35,828 nucleotides of DNA, taken from Cellulomonas gelida. Lineage in GTDB: Bacteria; Actinomycetota; Actinomycetes; Actinomycetales; Cellulomonadaceae. A model generated the notes under the pieces. The model saw only the letters and a list, made by a program, of their open reading frames with translations, made no database searches and was not told the DNA's origin. The translations under genes were made by a program, and so were the position numbers. The stretch covers positions 1 to 35,828 of the forward strand of contig NZ_BJLQ01000036.1 of NCBI RefSeq assembly GCF_006538725.1, in the 5' to 3' direction. Each line of letters opens with the position of its first letter. The first letter of the stretch is position 1. This document shows positions 1-8,069 of the stretch, one piece after another.

Positions 1-13
1 GGGTGGTGGGGTG

Positions 14-1681
14 TCAGGGGTGGTCGACGAGGTGCTGGGTGTAGGCGGGGACAGTGAGGAAGGTCGGGAAGTCCTCGGCGAGCGCGACCTGCTCGAACAG
101 CGCGGCGGCGTCGTCGTACCGGTCGTCGTCGGAGCGGGGGAGCGACGCCAGGACCTCAGCCAGCACCGCGCGGACGTGCGGCGGCGTGATCGTCGTCCCG
201 GAGTCGGTGACGACCTCCTGGTGGACCCACTGCCACACCTGCGACCGCGAGATCTCCGCGGTGGCGGCGTCCTCCATGAGGTCGTCGATCGCCGCCGCGC
301 CGACCCCGCGCAGCCACGACTCCAGGTAGCGCACGGCGACGGAGACGTTGCCGCGCAGACCCTCGTCGGTGACGGCACCGGGCTGCGCACCGCCCGCCGA
401 CGGGACGTCGAGGAGCTCCGCAGCGGTGACGTGGACGTCGTCGCGCAGGCGGTGCCGCTGGTCGACCCGGTCGCCGAGGGCCTCGTCGAACACCTCCCGC
501 GCGACGGGCACCAGGTCCGGGTGCGCGACCCACGTGCCGTCGAAGCCCTGGCCGGCCTCGCGCTGCTTGTCCGCGCGGACCTGCTCGAGCGCCCGAGCGG
601 TGACCTCCGGCGAGCGGCGGTTCGGGATGAACGCGCTCATCCCGCCGATCGCCTGCGCGCCACGCCGGTGGCAGGTCGCGACGAGCAGGTCGGTGTACGC
701 CTGCATGAACGGGACGGTCATGGTGACGCGTGACCGGTCGGGCAGGACGAACCGCGGGCCACGGTTCCGGAAGTTCTTGATGACGCTGAAGATGTAGTCC
801 CAGCGCCCGGCGTTCAGGCCCGCGCAGTGGTCGCGCAGCTCGTAGAGGATCTCCTCCATCTCGAACGCGGCCGTGATGGTCTCGATCAGGACGGTCGCGC
901 GGATGGTGCCGTGCGGCAGCCCCAGGTAGGTCTCGGTGAACCGGAAGACCTCGTCCCACAGCCGTGCCTCGAGGTGCCCCTCGAGCTTGGGCAGGTAGAG
1001 GTACGGGCCGCGGCCCGAGTCGATCAGCGCCTGGGCGTTGTGGAACAGGTACAGCCCGGCGTCGACGAGCGAGGCCGACGACGACGAGCGCTGGCCGGCG
1101 CGGTCGTGGAACGCGAGGTGCTTCTCGGTGAGGTGCCAGCCGCGCGGACGGAACACGATCGTCGGCGTCGTGGGCCCGACGCGGTACTCCTTGCCCTCGG
1201 GCGACGTGAAGTCGACCTGCCCGCGGATTGCGTCGAACAGGTTGAGCTGCCCGCCGACGACGTTGTCCCACGTGGGGCTCATGGCGTCCTCGTGGTCCGC
1301 GAGCCAGACCTTGGCGCCGGAGTTGAGCGCGTTGACGGTCATCTTGCGGTCGGTCGGGCCGGTGATCTCGACGCGTCGGTCCTCCAGCCCCGGCCCGGGA
1401 CCCGCGACGCGCCACGACGGGTCGGCGCGGATGCCCGCGGTGAGCGGCAGGAAGCCGGGGTCGGCGCCGTTGGACCAGCGGTCGCGGCGGTGCTGACGGG
1501 CCAGCAGCAGGTCGTGCCGGCGGCCCGCGAAGCGCGCGTGCAGGTCGGTCAGGAAGTCGAGCGCCTCGGGGGTGAGGATCTGCGACGAGCCGGTGGTGTC
1601 GGGGCCGGCCACGGTCAGGTGGGGCCGGGAGAAGGGGTCGGTGAGCAGCGTGCGGCTCGCCAGGGGCGTGATGACGGTCAT
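14..1681 (-). CDS. aceB: Malate synthase A (glyoxylate shunt)
   Basis: Condenses glyoxylate with acetyl-CoA to give malate, the second step of the glyoxylate shunt, in the cytoplasm. The 555-aa product has the usual length of the malate synthase A family. It carries the family signature GLNAGRWDYIFS (Trp at about residue 294), the upstream block RPRGWHLTEKH, and DGTWVAHPDL near the C-terminal third, where the family's catalytic Asp lies. The ATG at 1681 is chosen because GAGGGA precedes it by about 7 bases; an upstream in-frame ATG at 1777 would add 32 Arg/Ser-rich residues unlike the family. aceA lies 155 bp upstream on the same strand, so the two may be co-transcribed or aceB may have its own leader; the gap holds a strong hairpin. 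The stop codon is 14 bases from the window edge. Confidence 0.96.
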   Translation of the reverse strand: MTVITPLASRTLLTDPFSRPHLTVAGPDTTGSSQILTPEALDFLTDLHARFAGRRHDLLLARQHRRDRWSNGADPGFLPLTAGIRADPSWRVAGPGPGLEDRRVEITGPTDRKMTVNALNSGAKVWLADHEDAMSPTWDNVVGGQLNLFDAIRGQVDFTSPEGKEYRVGPTTPTIVFRPRGWHLTEKHLAFHDRAGQRSSSSASLVDAGLYLFHNAQALIDSGRGPYLYLPKLEGHLEARLWDEVFRFTETYLGLPHGTIRATVLIETITAAFEMEEILYELRDHCAGLNAGRWDYIFSVIKNFRNRGPRFVLPDRSRVTMTVPFMQAYTDLLVATCHRRGAQAIGGMSAFIPNRRSPEVTARALEQVRADKQREAGQGFDGTWVAHPDLVPVAREVFDEALGDRVDQRHRLRDDVHVTAAELLDVPSAGGAQPGAVTDEGLRGNVSVAVRYLESWLRGVGAAAIDDLMEDAATAEISRSQVWQWVHQEVVTDSGTTITPPHVRAVLAEVLASLPRSDDDRYDDAAALFEQVALAEDFPTFLTVPAYTQHLVDHP

Positions 1682-1712
1682 GGCGGTTCCCTCGGGTGTC
1701 GAGCGGGTCGAG

Positions 1713-1761
1713 CTCGTGCGTCTCGTCCGACCTCGTGCATCCAGACGCACGAGGTCGGACG
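1713..1761 (-). promoter_or_regulatory. Strong hairpin with a competing alternative pairing in the aceA-aceB gap
   Basis: Bases 1724-1738 (CGTCCGACCTCGTGC) pair perfectly with 1747-1761 across an 8-base loop, giving a 15-bp stem. A second pairing is possible: 1713-1723 (CTCGTGCGTCT) is the exact complement of 1743-1753, an 11-bp stem that shares bases 1747-1753 with the first and so excludes it. The element lies 76 bases after the aceA stop and 43 bases before the aceB start. It could be a terminator for aceA, a processing or stability element, or a leader that changes fold. There is no U-tract. Confidence 0.7.
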
Positions 1762-1836
1762 GGACTGCCGAGCTCACCGGGCAGGGGTGTGCGGTGAGGT
1801 GCCGATCCGGGAGTGACCCGGTGGCGGCGACGGGGG

Positions 1837-3165
1837 TCAGTGCGTGAACTGGGCCGTCTCGGTGGAGCCCGCGAGCGCGAGGGTGGCGCTGTCGGGCGAG
1901 ATCGCGGTGGCGACGCGGTCGAAGTAGCCGGTGCCGACCTCGCGCTGGTGGCGCGTGGCGGTGTAGCCGTCAGGCTCGGAGTCGAACTCGCGGGTCTGGA
2001 GCTCGACGTATGCGGTCATGCCGCGCTCCGCGTAGCCGCGCGCCAGGGCGAACATCGAGTGGTTGAGCGCGTGGAAGCCCGCGAGGGTGATGAACTGGAA
2101 CGCGTAGCCGTGGCCGGCGAGGTCGCGCTGGAAGCGGGCGATCTGCTCGTCGGACAGGTGCTGGCGCCAGTGGAACGACGGCGAGCAGTTGTACGCCAGG
2201 AGCTTGCCGGGGTACTCGTCGTGGATCCGCTCCGCGAACTCGATCGCCAGGCCCAGGTCGGGCGTGGAGGTCTCGACCCAGAGCAGGTCCGCGAACGGCG
2301 CGTACGCCTTCTGCCGCGCGACGACCGCGTCGAGCCCCGGCTGCACCCGGTAGTACCCCTCGGCGGTGCGCTCGCCCGTGAGGAACTGGTGGTCGCGCTC
2401 GTCGGCGTCGGTCGTGAGCAGGTCGGCGCCGAGCGCGTCGGTGCGCGCGACGATCACGGTCGGCACCCCGGCGACGTCCGCGGCGAGCCGCGCGGCGGAC
2501 AAGGTCCGCACGTGCTGGCTCGTCGGGATGAGCACCTTGCCGCCCAGGTGGCCGCACTTCTTCTCGGCGGCGAGCTGGTCCTCCCAGTGCACTCCGGCGG
2601 CGCCCGCGGCGATCATCGAGTGCATGAGCTCGTAGGCGTTCAGCGGCCCGCCGAACCCGGCCTCGGCGTCCGCGACGATCGGCGCGAGCCACTCACGGGT
2701 CCGGCGGCCGTTCTCGGAGACGTCGATCTGGTCGGCGCGCAGCAGCGCGTTGTTGATGCGGCGGACGACCGCCGGGACGGAGTTCGCGGGGTAGAGCGAC
2801 TGGTCGGGGTAGGTCTGGCCCGACAGGTTCGCGTCGGCGGCCACCTGCCAGCCGGACAGGTAGATCGCCTCGAGCCCGGCCTTGACCTGCTGGACGGCCT
2901 GGTTGCCGGTGAGCGCGCCGAGCGCCGGGACGTGGGTGCGCGAGTGCAGCAGCTCCCACAGCCGCTCGGCGCCGCGGCGGGCGAGCGTGTGCTCCTCGCG
3001 GACGGACCCGCGCAGCGCGACGACGTCGGCCGCGGTGTGGGTGCGGCGGACGCCGGCCCAGCGCGGGTCGAGCTCCCAGGAGGTGGCGAGCTCGTCGGCC
3101 GTCGTGGTCTGGTCGCCGGTGCGGGGGCGACCCGGCGTCTGCGCCGGGTCCGTCTGCGTGGTCAT
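1837..3165 (-). CDS. aceA: Isocitrate lyase
   Basis: Cleaves isocitrate to glyoxylate and succinate, the committed step of the glyoxylate shunt, in the cytoplasm. The 442-aa protein is of normal length for bacterial isocitrate lyase and has the catalytic signature KKCGHLGGK with Cys at about residue 204. Other conserved blocks are [10 protein letters not shown], the metal-binding region VHWEDQ, and the substrate-binding NCSPSFHW. The ATG at 3165 is chosen for its GGAGGAG Shine-Dalgarno sequence; an in-frame ATG further upstream lacks one. It runs leftward with aceB 155 bp downstream and is divergent, across 150 bp, from a RamB/ScfR-type regulator. RamB of Corynebacterium is known to control aceA and aceB, so the neighbour is a likely regulator (inference). 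Confidence 0.97.
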   Translation of the reverse strand: MTTQTDPAQTPGRPRTGDQTTTADELATSWELDPRWAGVRRTHTAADVVALRGSVREEHTLARRGAERLWELLHSRTHVPALGALTGNQAVQQVKAGLEAIYLSGWQVAADANLSGQTYPDQSLYPANSVPAVVRRINNALLRADQIDVSENGRRTREWLAPIVADAEAGFGGPLNAYELMHSMIAAGAAGVHWEDQLAAEKKCGHLGGKVLIPTSQHVRTLSAARLAADVAGVPTVIVARTDALGADLLTTDADERDHQFLTGERTAEGYYRVQPGLDAVVARQKAYAPFADLLWVETSTPDLGLAIEFAERIHDEYPGKLLAYNCSPSFHWRQHLSDEQIARFQRDLAGHGYAFQFITLAGFHALNHSMFALARGYAERGMTAYVELQTREFDSEPDGYTATRHQREVGTGYFDRVATAISPDSATLALAGSTETAQFTH

Positions 3166-3183
3166 GGCTCCTCCGTGGCTTGC

Positions 3184-3297
3184 GCGGTTCTTCTCGGCCC
3201 TTGCGGCCTGGGACCCACACTTGGGCATGGAGAGCGGTTCTTCACCGCGCTTCACGAGAGAAGATCCGGCGAACTTCTGCGTGACAGAATCCCTGTC
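3184..3297. promoter_or_regulatory. aceA / regulator divergent control region
   Basis: The 150-bp gap between the divergent aceA and regulator genes holds several candidate operator features. The 10-mer GCGGTTCTTC occurs twice in direct orientation, at 3184-3193 and 3234-3243, exactly 50 bp apart (about five helical turns). The second copy overlaps GAGCGGTTC (3232-3240), also found upstream of pckG and the GH1 gene, and a 5-bp inverted repeat GCGGT/ACCGC (3234-3248). A further inverted repeat GACAG-aatcc-CTGTC lies at 3283-3297, close to the regulator start. No clear -10/-35 pair could be assigned. Confidence 0.45.
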
Positions 3298-3315
3298 GAG
3301 TGTGACCCTGGACAC

Positions 3316-4923
3316 ATGACGACGACGAGCGCCAGGCCGACGACGAGCGCAGGCCGGACGGCGAGCGCGGGCCGGACGACGAGCGCAGGCCGGACGACGA
3401 GCGCGGGCCGGACGACGAGCGCAGGGCCGACGGGCCCGCTCGGCCGCTCGGGCGCACGCACGGGGTCCGACGAGCCGCCCGCGGGCTCGTCGGACGGGCT
3501 CGACACCCTGGTGCTGGGCCGCCGCATCCGGCACCTGCGCACGCAGCGCGGCCTGACGCTCGACGCCCTCGGCGCGGCGATCGGCCGCGCGCCGTCGCAG
3601 GTCTCGATGCTCGAGAACGGCCACCGCGAGCCCAAGCTCAGCCTGCTCGGCCAGATCGCGCAGGCGCTCGACGTGCCGCTGGCCGAGCTCTTGCGCACCG
3701 AGGCGCCCAGCCGTCGCGCCGCGCTCGAGGTCGAGCTCGAGCGCGCGCAGCGCGGGCCGCTGTTCAGCCAGCTCGGGCTGCCCGCGGTCAAGGTCGGCAA
3801 GTCGCTGCCGTCGGACGCGCTCGAGGCGATCGTCGCGCTGCAGCACGAGGTCGAGCGACTGCTCACCGAGCACGCCGCGACGCCCGAGGAGGCGCGTCGC
3901 GCGAACGCCGAGCTGCGCGCGCAGATGCGCGAGCGCGACAACTACTTCCCGGAGCTCGAGGACCACGCGCGCACCCTGCTCGCCGCGATCGGGCACACCG
4001 GGGGTCCGCTCTCGCAGCGCGCGACGTCGGACGTCGCCGCGCACCTGGGCTTCACGCTGCACTACGTCCCGGACCTGCCGCACACGACGCGCACCGTCAC
4101 GGACCTCGCGCACGGCCGGATCTACCTGCCGCAGGGCGACCGGTCGTTCAGCGACTCGCGCTCGCCGCTGCTGCAGGCGCTCGCGAGCCACGTGCTCGGG
4201 CACACCGAGCCGCGCGACTACCGCGACTTCCTGCGCCAGCGCGTCGAGGCGAACTACCTGGCCGCGGCGCTCATGCTCCCGGAGGACAGCGCGGTGGCCG
4301 CACTGCGCGCGGCCAAGGACGAGCGCCGGCTGTCCGTGGAGGACCTGCGGGACGCGTTCGCGGTCCCGTACGAGACCGCCGCGCACCGGTTCACCAACCT
4401 CGCGACGCGGCACCTGGACCTTCCGGTGCACTTCATGAAGGTCCACGAGGGCGGCACGCTGCACAAGGCCTACGAGAACGACGGCGTCGCGTTCCCGTCG
4501 GACCCGCTCGGGGCGATCGAGGGGCAGCCCGTGTGCCGGCAGTGGACGGCGCGGGTGGTGTTCACGCTCGCCGACCGGTTCTCGCCGTACTACCAGTACA
4601 CGGACACCTCGTCGGGCACGTACTGGTGCACGTCACGCGTGCAGAGCTCGTCGCAGGGCGCGTTCTCGGTGTCGGTGGGGGTGCCGTTCGCGCACGTGCG
4701 CTGGTTCCGCGGGCGCGAGACCACGGAGCGGTCGAAGTCCACCTGCCCGGACCCGTCGTGCTGCCGTCAGCCCCCGACGGCGCTCGCCGAGCGGTGGGAG
4801 GGTGCGTCGTGGCCGTCGGCGCGCCCGCACGCGTCCCTGCTCGCCGCGCTCCCGGTGGGCGTGTTCCCGGGCGTCGACACCACGGAGGTCTACGAGTTCC
4901 TGGACCGCCACGCCCCGGCCTGA
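3316..4923 (+). CDS. ramB: RamB/ScfR-type transcriptional regulator (XRE HTH), paralog 1, with N-terminal repeat tail
   Basis: Likely DNA-binding regulator of acetate/glyoxylate genes, 535 aa. An N-terminal XRE-type helix-turn-helix (about residues 67-125, [14 protein letters not shown] onward) is followed by a central domain resembling the IrrE/ImmA-like part of the short-chain fatty acyl regulator family, then a Cys-containing C-terminal domain. The position where metalloprotease relatives have HExxH reads HVLGH (H292-H296), so proteolysis is unlikely. A Cys cluster C477/C482/C483 lies in the C-terminal domain. Residues 3-40 are a hexapeptide repeat. The ATG at 3316 has no clear Shine-Dalgarno; a GTG at 3511, just before the HTH, is an alternative start that would drop the tail. 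Divergence from aceA supports control of aceBA. A paralog at 8070 is about half identical by eye. The ramB symbol is by family and context. Confidence 0.85.
   Translation: MTTTSARPTTSAGRTASAGRTTSAGRTTSAGRTTSAGPTGPLGRSGARTGSDEPPAGSSDGLDTLVLGRRIRHLRTQRGLTLDALGAAIGRAPSQVSMLENGHREPKLSLLGQIAQALDVPLAELLRTEAPSRRAALEVELERAQRGPLFSQLGLPAVKVGKSLPSDALEAIVALQHEVERLLTEHAATPEEARRANAELRAQMRERDNYFPELEDHARTLLAAIGHTGGPLSQRATSDVAAHLGFTLHYVPDLPHTTRTVTDLAHGRIYLPQGDRSFSDSRSPLLQALASHVLGHTEPRDYRDFLRQRVEANYLAAALMLPEDSAVAALRAAKDERRLSVEDLRDAFAVPYETAAHRFTNLATRHLDLPVHFMKVHEGGTLHKAYENDGVAFPSDPLGAIEGQPVCRQWTARVVFTLADRFSPYYQYTDTSSGTYWCTSRVQSSSQGAFSVSVGVPFAHVRWFRGRETTERSKSTCPDPSCCRQPPTALAERWEGASWPSARPHASLLAALPVGVFPGVDTTEVYEFLDRHAPA
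3322..3429 (+). repeat. Six tandem 18-bp units in the 5' end of the regulator gene
   Basis: Six contiguous 18-bp units, consensus ACGACGAGCGCAGGCCGG, starting at 3322, 3340, 3358, 3376, 3394 and 3412. They differ at a few positions and keep the reading frame, encoding a repeated Thr-Ser-Ala-Gly-Arg-Thr type hexapeptide. The second regulator paralog lacks this segment. Such arrays can change copy number by slippage without breaking the frame. Confidence 0.9.
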
Positions 4924-4997
4924 CGCGTCCGTGGGTGGAGCTGGTCACGCCGTGCGCCACCTTCTCCGCCCACACAGCGCCGTGGGGGCGCCGCGCG

Positions 4998-5846
4998 TCA
5001 GGTGAGGTCGTCGTGGTCGCCGCGGGTCCAGGCGGCGTGGCGCTCGGCCGACCGTCCGACGACCGCGCGGGCGTCGGACGGGATGACGCCCGCGAAGTTG
5101 TTGTAGAGCCGGTCGAAAGGGCGACGAGCGACGTGCTGGGCGACGCGCAGCGCCACCTGGCCGGACAGCGGGATCCGGTTGGGGTAGCTGCGCATGAAGC
5201 TCACGGACGTGCGGTCGGGGTTGGCGAAGATCGTGTCGCCGGACAGCAGCACGCCGCGCCCGTCGGCACCGCCCGCCCAGTGCGCGACCGCGGAACCGGG
5301 GAAGTGCCCGCCGGGCTGGCTCAGCACCACCCCGGGCAGCACCTCGAGCTCGCCGGTCCACGGCCGGATCGCGTCGTCGGACCGCGCGACCCAGCTGGCG
5401 TCCGGTGCGCTGACCAGCACGGGGACGTCCCGCCCCAGGGCGGCCGACGCGCGTCGGCTCCACTCGACCTGCACGCCGAACATGTGCGGGTGGCTCGCGG
5501 CGACGACGAGCGTGCGGCTCGACCCGGCGGCGTCCACGACCGCCGCCAGACCCGCGTCGTCGACGAAGCCGAGCGGGTCCCACAGCAACGCGCCCTGCTC
5601 GGTCGTCAGAAGCTTGGCCTGCTGCTCGATCCCGACCCCCGGCGCCTCGAGCGCGAGCAGGCCCGGCTCGAGCTCGTGCGTCGTGACGTGCACGCCCTCG
5701 GCCGCGAGCTCGTCGAGCGTCGCCCACGCCTGCCCGGAGGCGGGCACCCACTGCCGCTCGTCGGCGCAGATCGCGCACACCTCGACGCGCTCGGCGTGCT
5801 CGACCCCGCACGTCCGGCACACCCAGAACACGCCACCATCGCCCAC
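4998..5846 (-). CDS. Zinc-ribbon plus metallo-beta-lactamase-fold protein
   Basis: A 282-aa protein of unknown substrate. The N-terminus has a rubredoxin/zinc-ribbon-like pair of CxxC motifs (Cys 10, 13, 24, 27), followed by a metallo-beta-lactamase-like domain. The usual HxHxDH motif is replaced by HPHMFG (H119, H121), so the Asp-His pair of the second metal site is absent. The later GGHFPGSAVAHW and LSGDTIF segments still resemble conserved MBL strands. This suggests a single-metal, altered or non-hydrolytic relative (inference). No signal peptide is seen, so it should be cytoplasmic. The GTG at 5846 is chosen because CAGGGT lies 6 bases upstream, fitting the leaderless pattern of this window; a GTG at 5831 is the alternative. 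It is convergent with the regulator ending at 4923 and lies downstream of pckG beyond a hairpin, so it is probably a separate unit. Confidence 0.8.
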   Translation of the reverse strand: MGDGGVFWVCRTCGVEHAERVEVCAICADERQWVPASGQAWATLDELAAEGVHVTTHELEPGLLALEAPGVGIEQQAKLLTTEQGALLWDPLGFVDDAGLAAVVDAAGSSRTLVVAASHPHMFGVQVEWSRRASAALGRDVPVLVSAPDASWVARSDDAIRPWTGELEVLPGVVLSQPGGHFPGSAVAHWAGGADGRGVLLSGDTIFANPDRTSVSFMRSYPNRIPLSGQVALRVAQHVARRPFDRLYNNFAGVIPSDARAVVGRSAERHAAWTRGDHDDLT

Positions 5847-5942
5847 CTGTCCACCCTGCCCGCCCGACTCCCCACGGGGCAATCCCACCCCCGACCCCCG
5901 CGCTCGCCCCTGGTAGCGCGGGGCCCGGCGACCGGACGGGCA

Positions 5943-5985
5943 ACGGGTGGACTTGCGCTCCCTCAGCGAGCGGAAGTCCACCCGT
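5943..5985 (-). terminator. Long hairpin between pckG and the MBL-fold gene
   Basis: Bases 5943-5960 pair with 5968-5985: 12 bp, one G-G mismatch, then 5 bp, with a 7-base loop. It lies 86 bases after the pckG stop and about 97 bases before the MBL start on the same strand, so it probably terminates pckG transcription. There is no T-tract, as is common in actinobacteria. The well-kept two-part stem could also be a dispersed intergenic palindrome. Confidence 0.65.
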
Positions 5986-6070
5986 CGCGGGAGGCGCGGT
6001 CGGTTGTTGGCGGGGCAGCTCGGGCCAGGTCGGGTGCAGGCCGGGTCGGGGCCGGGCGGTGGGTGGGGCG

Positions 6071-7918
6071 TCAGGGGCGGGTGAGGCGATGGCGGAGGGC
6101 CGCGAGCTGGGTGCGCAGCGGGGCCGGGAGGCGGTCGCCGAACTGGGCGAAGAACTCCTCGGTGCGGTCGGCCTCGGCCTGCCACGCGGCGCGGTCGACC
6201 GCGAACAGCTCGGCCAGGTCGTCGTCGCTCAGGCCCAAGCCGGAGACGTCGAGCGCGCCGGGGGCGGGTCGCAGCCCGACCGGACCGGCCACGGCACCCT
6301 CGTCGGACCCGGACCGCGCCGCCTCGACCTGCCCGACGATCCACGCCAGGACGCGCGAGTTCTCCCCGAACCCGGGCCACAACCACGAGCCCGACGCGGA
6401 CTTGCGGAACCAGTTCACGCCGAACACGAGCGGCCGCCCGGCCGACGACAGGGTCTCGCCCACGCGCAGCCAGTGCGCCCAGTGGTCGGCCATGTCGTAC
6501 CCGCAGAACGGGAGCATCGCGAACGGGTCGCGCCGCAGCTCCCCGACCGTCCCCTCGGCGGCGGCCGTCTGCTCGGACGCGATCGTCGCGCCCATGAACA
6601 CGCCGTGCTGCCAGTCGAACGCGCGCGTCACGAGCGGCACGTTGGTGGCCCGACGACCGCCGAAGACGATCGCGTCGACCGGCACGCCCGCGCCGTCCTC
6701 CCACGAGTCGGCGATGGTCGGGCACTGCGCGGCGGCCACGGTGAAGCGCGAGTTGGGATGGGCCGCGGGTCGGCCGGACGACGGGGTCCACGACTGCCCG
6801 GTCCAGTCGGTGAGGTGCTCGGGCGCGGTCGGGGTCAGGCCCTCCCACCAGACGTCGCCGTCGTCGGTGAGCGCGACGTTGGTGAAGATGACGTCGCTCG
6901 CGAGCATCGCCACCGCGGTCGGGTTGGTCTCGACGCCGGTCCCGGGCGCGACGCCGAAGAACCCGGCCTCGGGGTTGATCGCCCACAGCCGCCCGTCGTC
7001 GCCGGGACGCAGCCAGGCGATGTCGTCGCCGAGGGTCTCGACGCTCCAGCCCGGCAGCGTGGGGGCGAGCATCGCGAAGTTCGTCTTGCCGCACGCCGAG
7101 GGGAACGCGGCGGCCACGTGGTAACGGCGGCCCTGCGGGGAGGTGACGCGCTCGAGCAGCATGTGCTCGGCGAGCCACCCCTCGTCGCGCCCGATCACGG
7201 ACGCGATCCGCAGCGCGAAGCACTTCTTGCCCAGCAGCGCGTTGCCGCCGTAGCCGGAGCCGTACGACCAGATCTCGCGCGTCGTGGGGAAGTGCGAGAT
7301 GTACTTGGTCCGGTTGCAGGGCCAGGGCACGTCCTCGTCCGACGAGGTCAGCGGCGCACCCACGGAGTGCACCGCGGGGACGTACGGTGCGCCCGCGACG
7401 ATGAGGTCGAGCGCCCCGGTGCCGACGCGGGTCATCACGCCCATGCTCACCACGACGTACGGCGAGTCGGTGATCTCGATGCCGAGCTGCGCGAGCGGGC
7501 TGCCGACGGGTCCCATCGAGAACGGGACGACGTACATGGTGCGGCCCCGCATGGCGCCGGCGAAGGCACCCGCGAGCTCGGCGCGCATGACCGCGGGCTC
7601 GCGCCAGTTGTTGGTCGGGCCGGCCTCGTCGGCGGTGTCCGAGCAGATGAACGTGCGGGACTCGACGCGCGCGACGTCGTCGGGGTCGGACCTGGCGAGG
7701 TAGGAGCGCGGGCGCAGCTCGGGGTCCAGGGGCAGCAGCGTGCCGGTGCGGACCATGCCCGCGATCAGCGCGTCGCGCTCGGCGTCGGAGCCGTCGCACC
7801 AGACCACCGCGTCCGGCTCGGTGAGCGCAGCGACCTCCTCGACCCACGCGTAGGGGTCGAGCGGCCGGCCGGGCTCGACGGTCGGCAGGTGGGGGACGCG
7901 GACGGACGTGGCGGTCAT
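6071..7918 (-). CDS. pckG: Phosphoenolpyruvate carboxykinase (GTP)
   Basis: Converts oxaloacetate and GTP to phosphoenolpyruvate, GDP and CO2, the entry step of gluconeogenesis, in the cytoplasm. The 615-aa length is typical of the GTP-dependent family, which is longer than the ATP-dependent one. The nucleotide-binding loop [10 protein letters not shown] is intact with the hyper-reactive Cys at about residue 276 and Lys 278. Also present are [24 protein letters not shown], and [21 protein letters not shown] near the C-terminus. The ATG at 7918 has an AGGAG about 8 bases upstream; longer forms add low-complexity sequence. It is divergent from a second RamB-like regulator. With aceBA it completes a route from acetyl-CoA to PEP, and it shares a 13-base upstream motif with the GH1 beta-glucosidase. 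Confidence 0.97.
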   Translation of the reverse strand: MTATSVRVPHLPTVEPGRPLDPYAWVEEVAALTEPDAVVWCDGSDAERDALIAGMVRTGTLLPLDPELRPRSYLARSDPDDVARVESRTFICSDTADEAGPTNNWREPAVMRAELAGAFAGAMRGRTMYVVPFSMGPVGSPLAQLGIEITDSPYVVVSMGVMTRVGTGALDLIVAGAPYVPAVHSVGAPLTSSDEDVPWPCNRTKYISHFPTTREIWSYGSGYGGNALLGKKCFALRIASVIGRDEGWLAEHMLLERVTSPQGRRYHVAAAFPSACGKTNFAMLAPTLPGWSVETLGDDIAWLRPGDDGRLWAINPEAGFFGVAPGTGVETNPTAVAMLASDVIFTNVALTDDGDVWWEGLTPTAPEHLTDWTGQSWTPSSGRPAAHPNSRFTVAAAQCPTIADSWEDGAGVPVDAIVFGGRRATNVPLVTRAFDWQHGVFMGATIASEQTAAAEGTVGELRRDPFAMLPFCGYDMADHWAHWLRVGETLSSAGRPLVFGVNWFRKSASGSWLWPGFGENSRVLAWIVGQVEAARSGSDEGAVAGPVGLRPAPGALDVSGLGLSDDDLAELFAVDRAAWQAEADRTEEFFAQFGDRLPAPLRTQLAALRHRLTRP

Positions 7919-8004
7919 GGACGGCTCCTGGACAGGTTCCCGGACGGCTTCTCGGTGTGCGTGCGAGCCCGGTGGACGAGCCCGCACCTCGATCGTCTGT
8001 CAAC

Positions 8005-8017
8005 GAACCGCTCCCAT
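8005..8017 (-). promoter_or_regulatory. ATGGGAGCGGTTC motif upstream of pckG
   Basis: Read on the minus strand, 8017 to 8005 is ATGGGAGCGGTTC, identical over 13 bases to 26241-26253 upstream of the GH1 beta-glucosidase. It lies 87 bases upstream of the pckG start and next to a TTGACA hexamer (minus strand, 8003-7998) that could be a -35 box. Its GAGCGGTTC core also occurs in the aceA control region. It is probably a regulator binding site. Confidence 0.5.
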
Positions 8018-8032
8018 GCGCGCCAGCAGCGC

Positions 8033-8056
8033 CGTCAAGTTTCGGCATTCTTGACG
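8033..8056. promoter_or_regulatory. Inverted repeat CGTCAAG-N10-CTTGACG upstream of regulator 2
   Basis: Perfect 7-bp inverted repeat, arms 8033-8039 and 8050-8056, separated by 10 bases. It ends directly before the -10-like TACGGT (8057-8062) of the downstream regulator gene and covers where its -35 region would be. That position suits an autoregulatory operator that could also act on divergent pckG. Confidence 0.5.
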
Positions 8057-8062
8057 TACGGT
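8057..8062 (+). promoter_or_regulatory. -10-like TACGGT for leaderless regulator 2 mRNA
   Basis: TACGGT fits TAnnnT and stands 7 bases before the GTG at 8070. Transcription would start at or next to the start codon, and the adjacent inverted repeat would then overlap RNA polymerase. Confidence 0.45.
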
Positions 8063-8069
8063 GAGGACC

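Noticed and set aside
1813..3315. Long open frame continuous with regulator 1 upstream of its ATG at 3316
   Set aside because: It runs antisense through aceA, has no domain, and reflects the lack of stops in very GC-rich DNA.
4924..4997. Possible terminator between regulator 1 and the MBL gene
   Set aside because: Only a 5-bp GCGCC/GGCGC stem near 4977-4991 is visible, too weak to call.
4998..5846. MBL-fold protein considered as a beta-lactamase or glyoxalase II
   Set aside because: No signal peptide, an altered HxHxDH motif and an N-terminal zinc ribbon argue against both.
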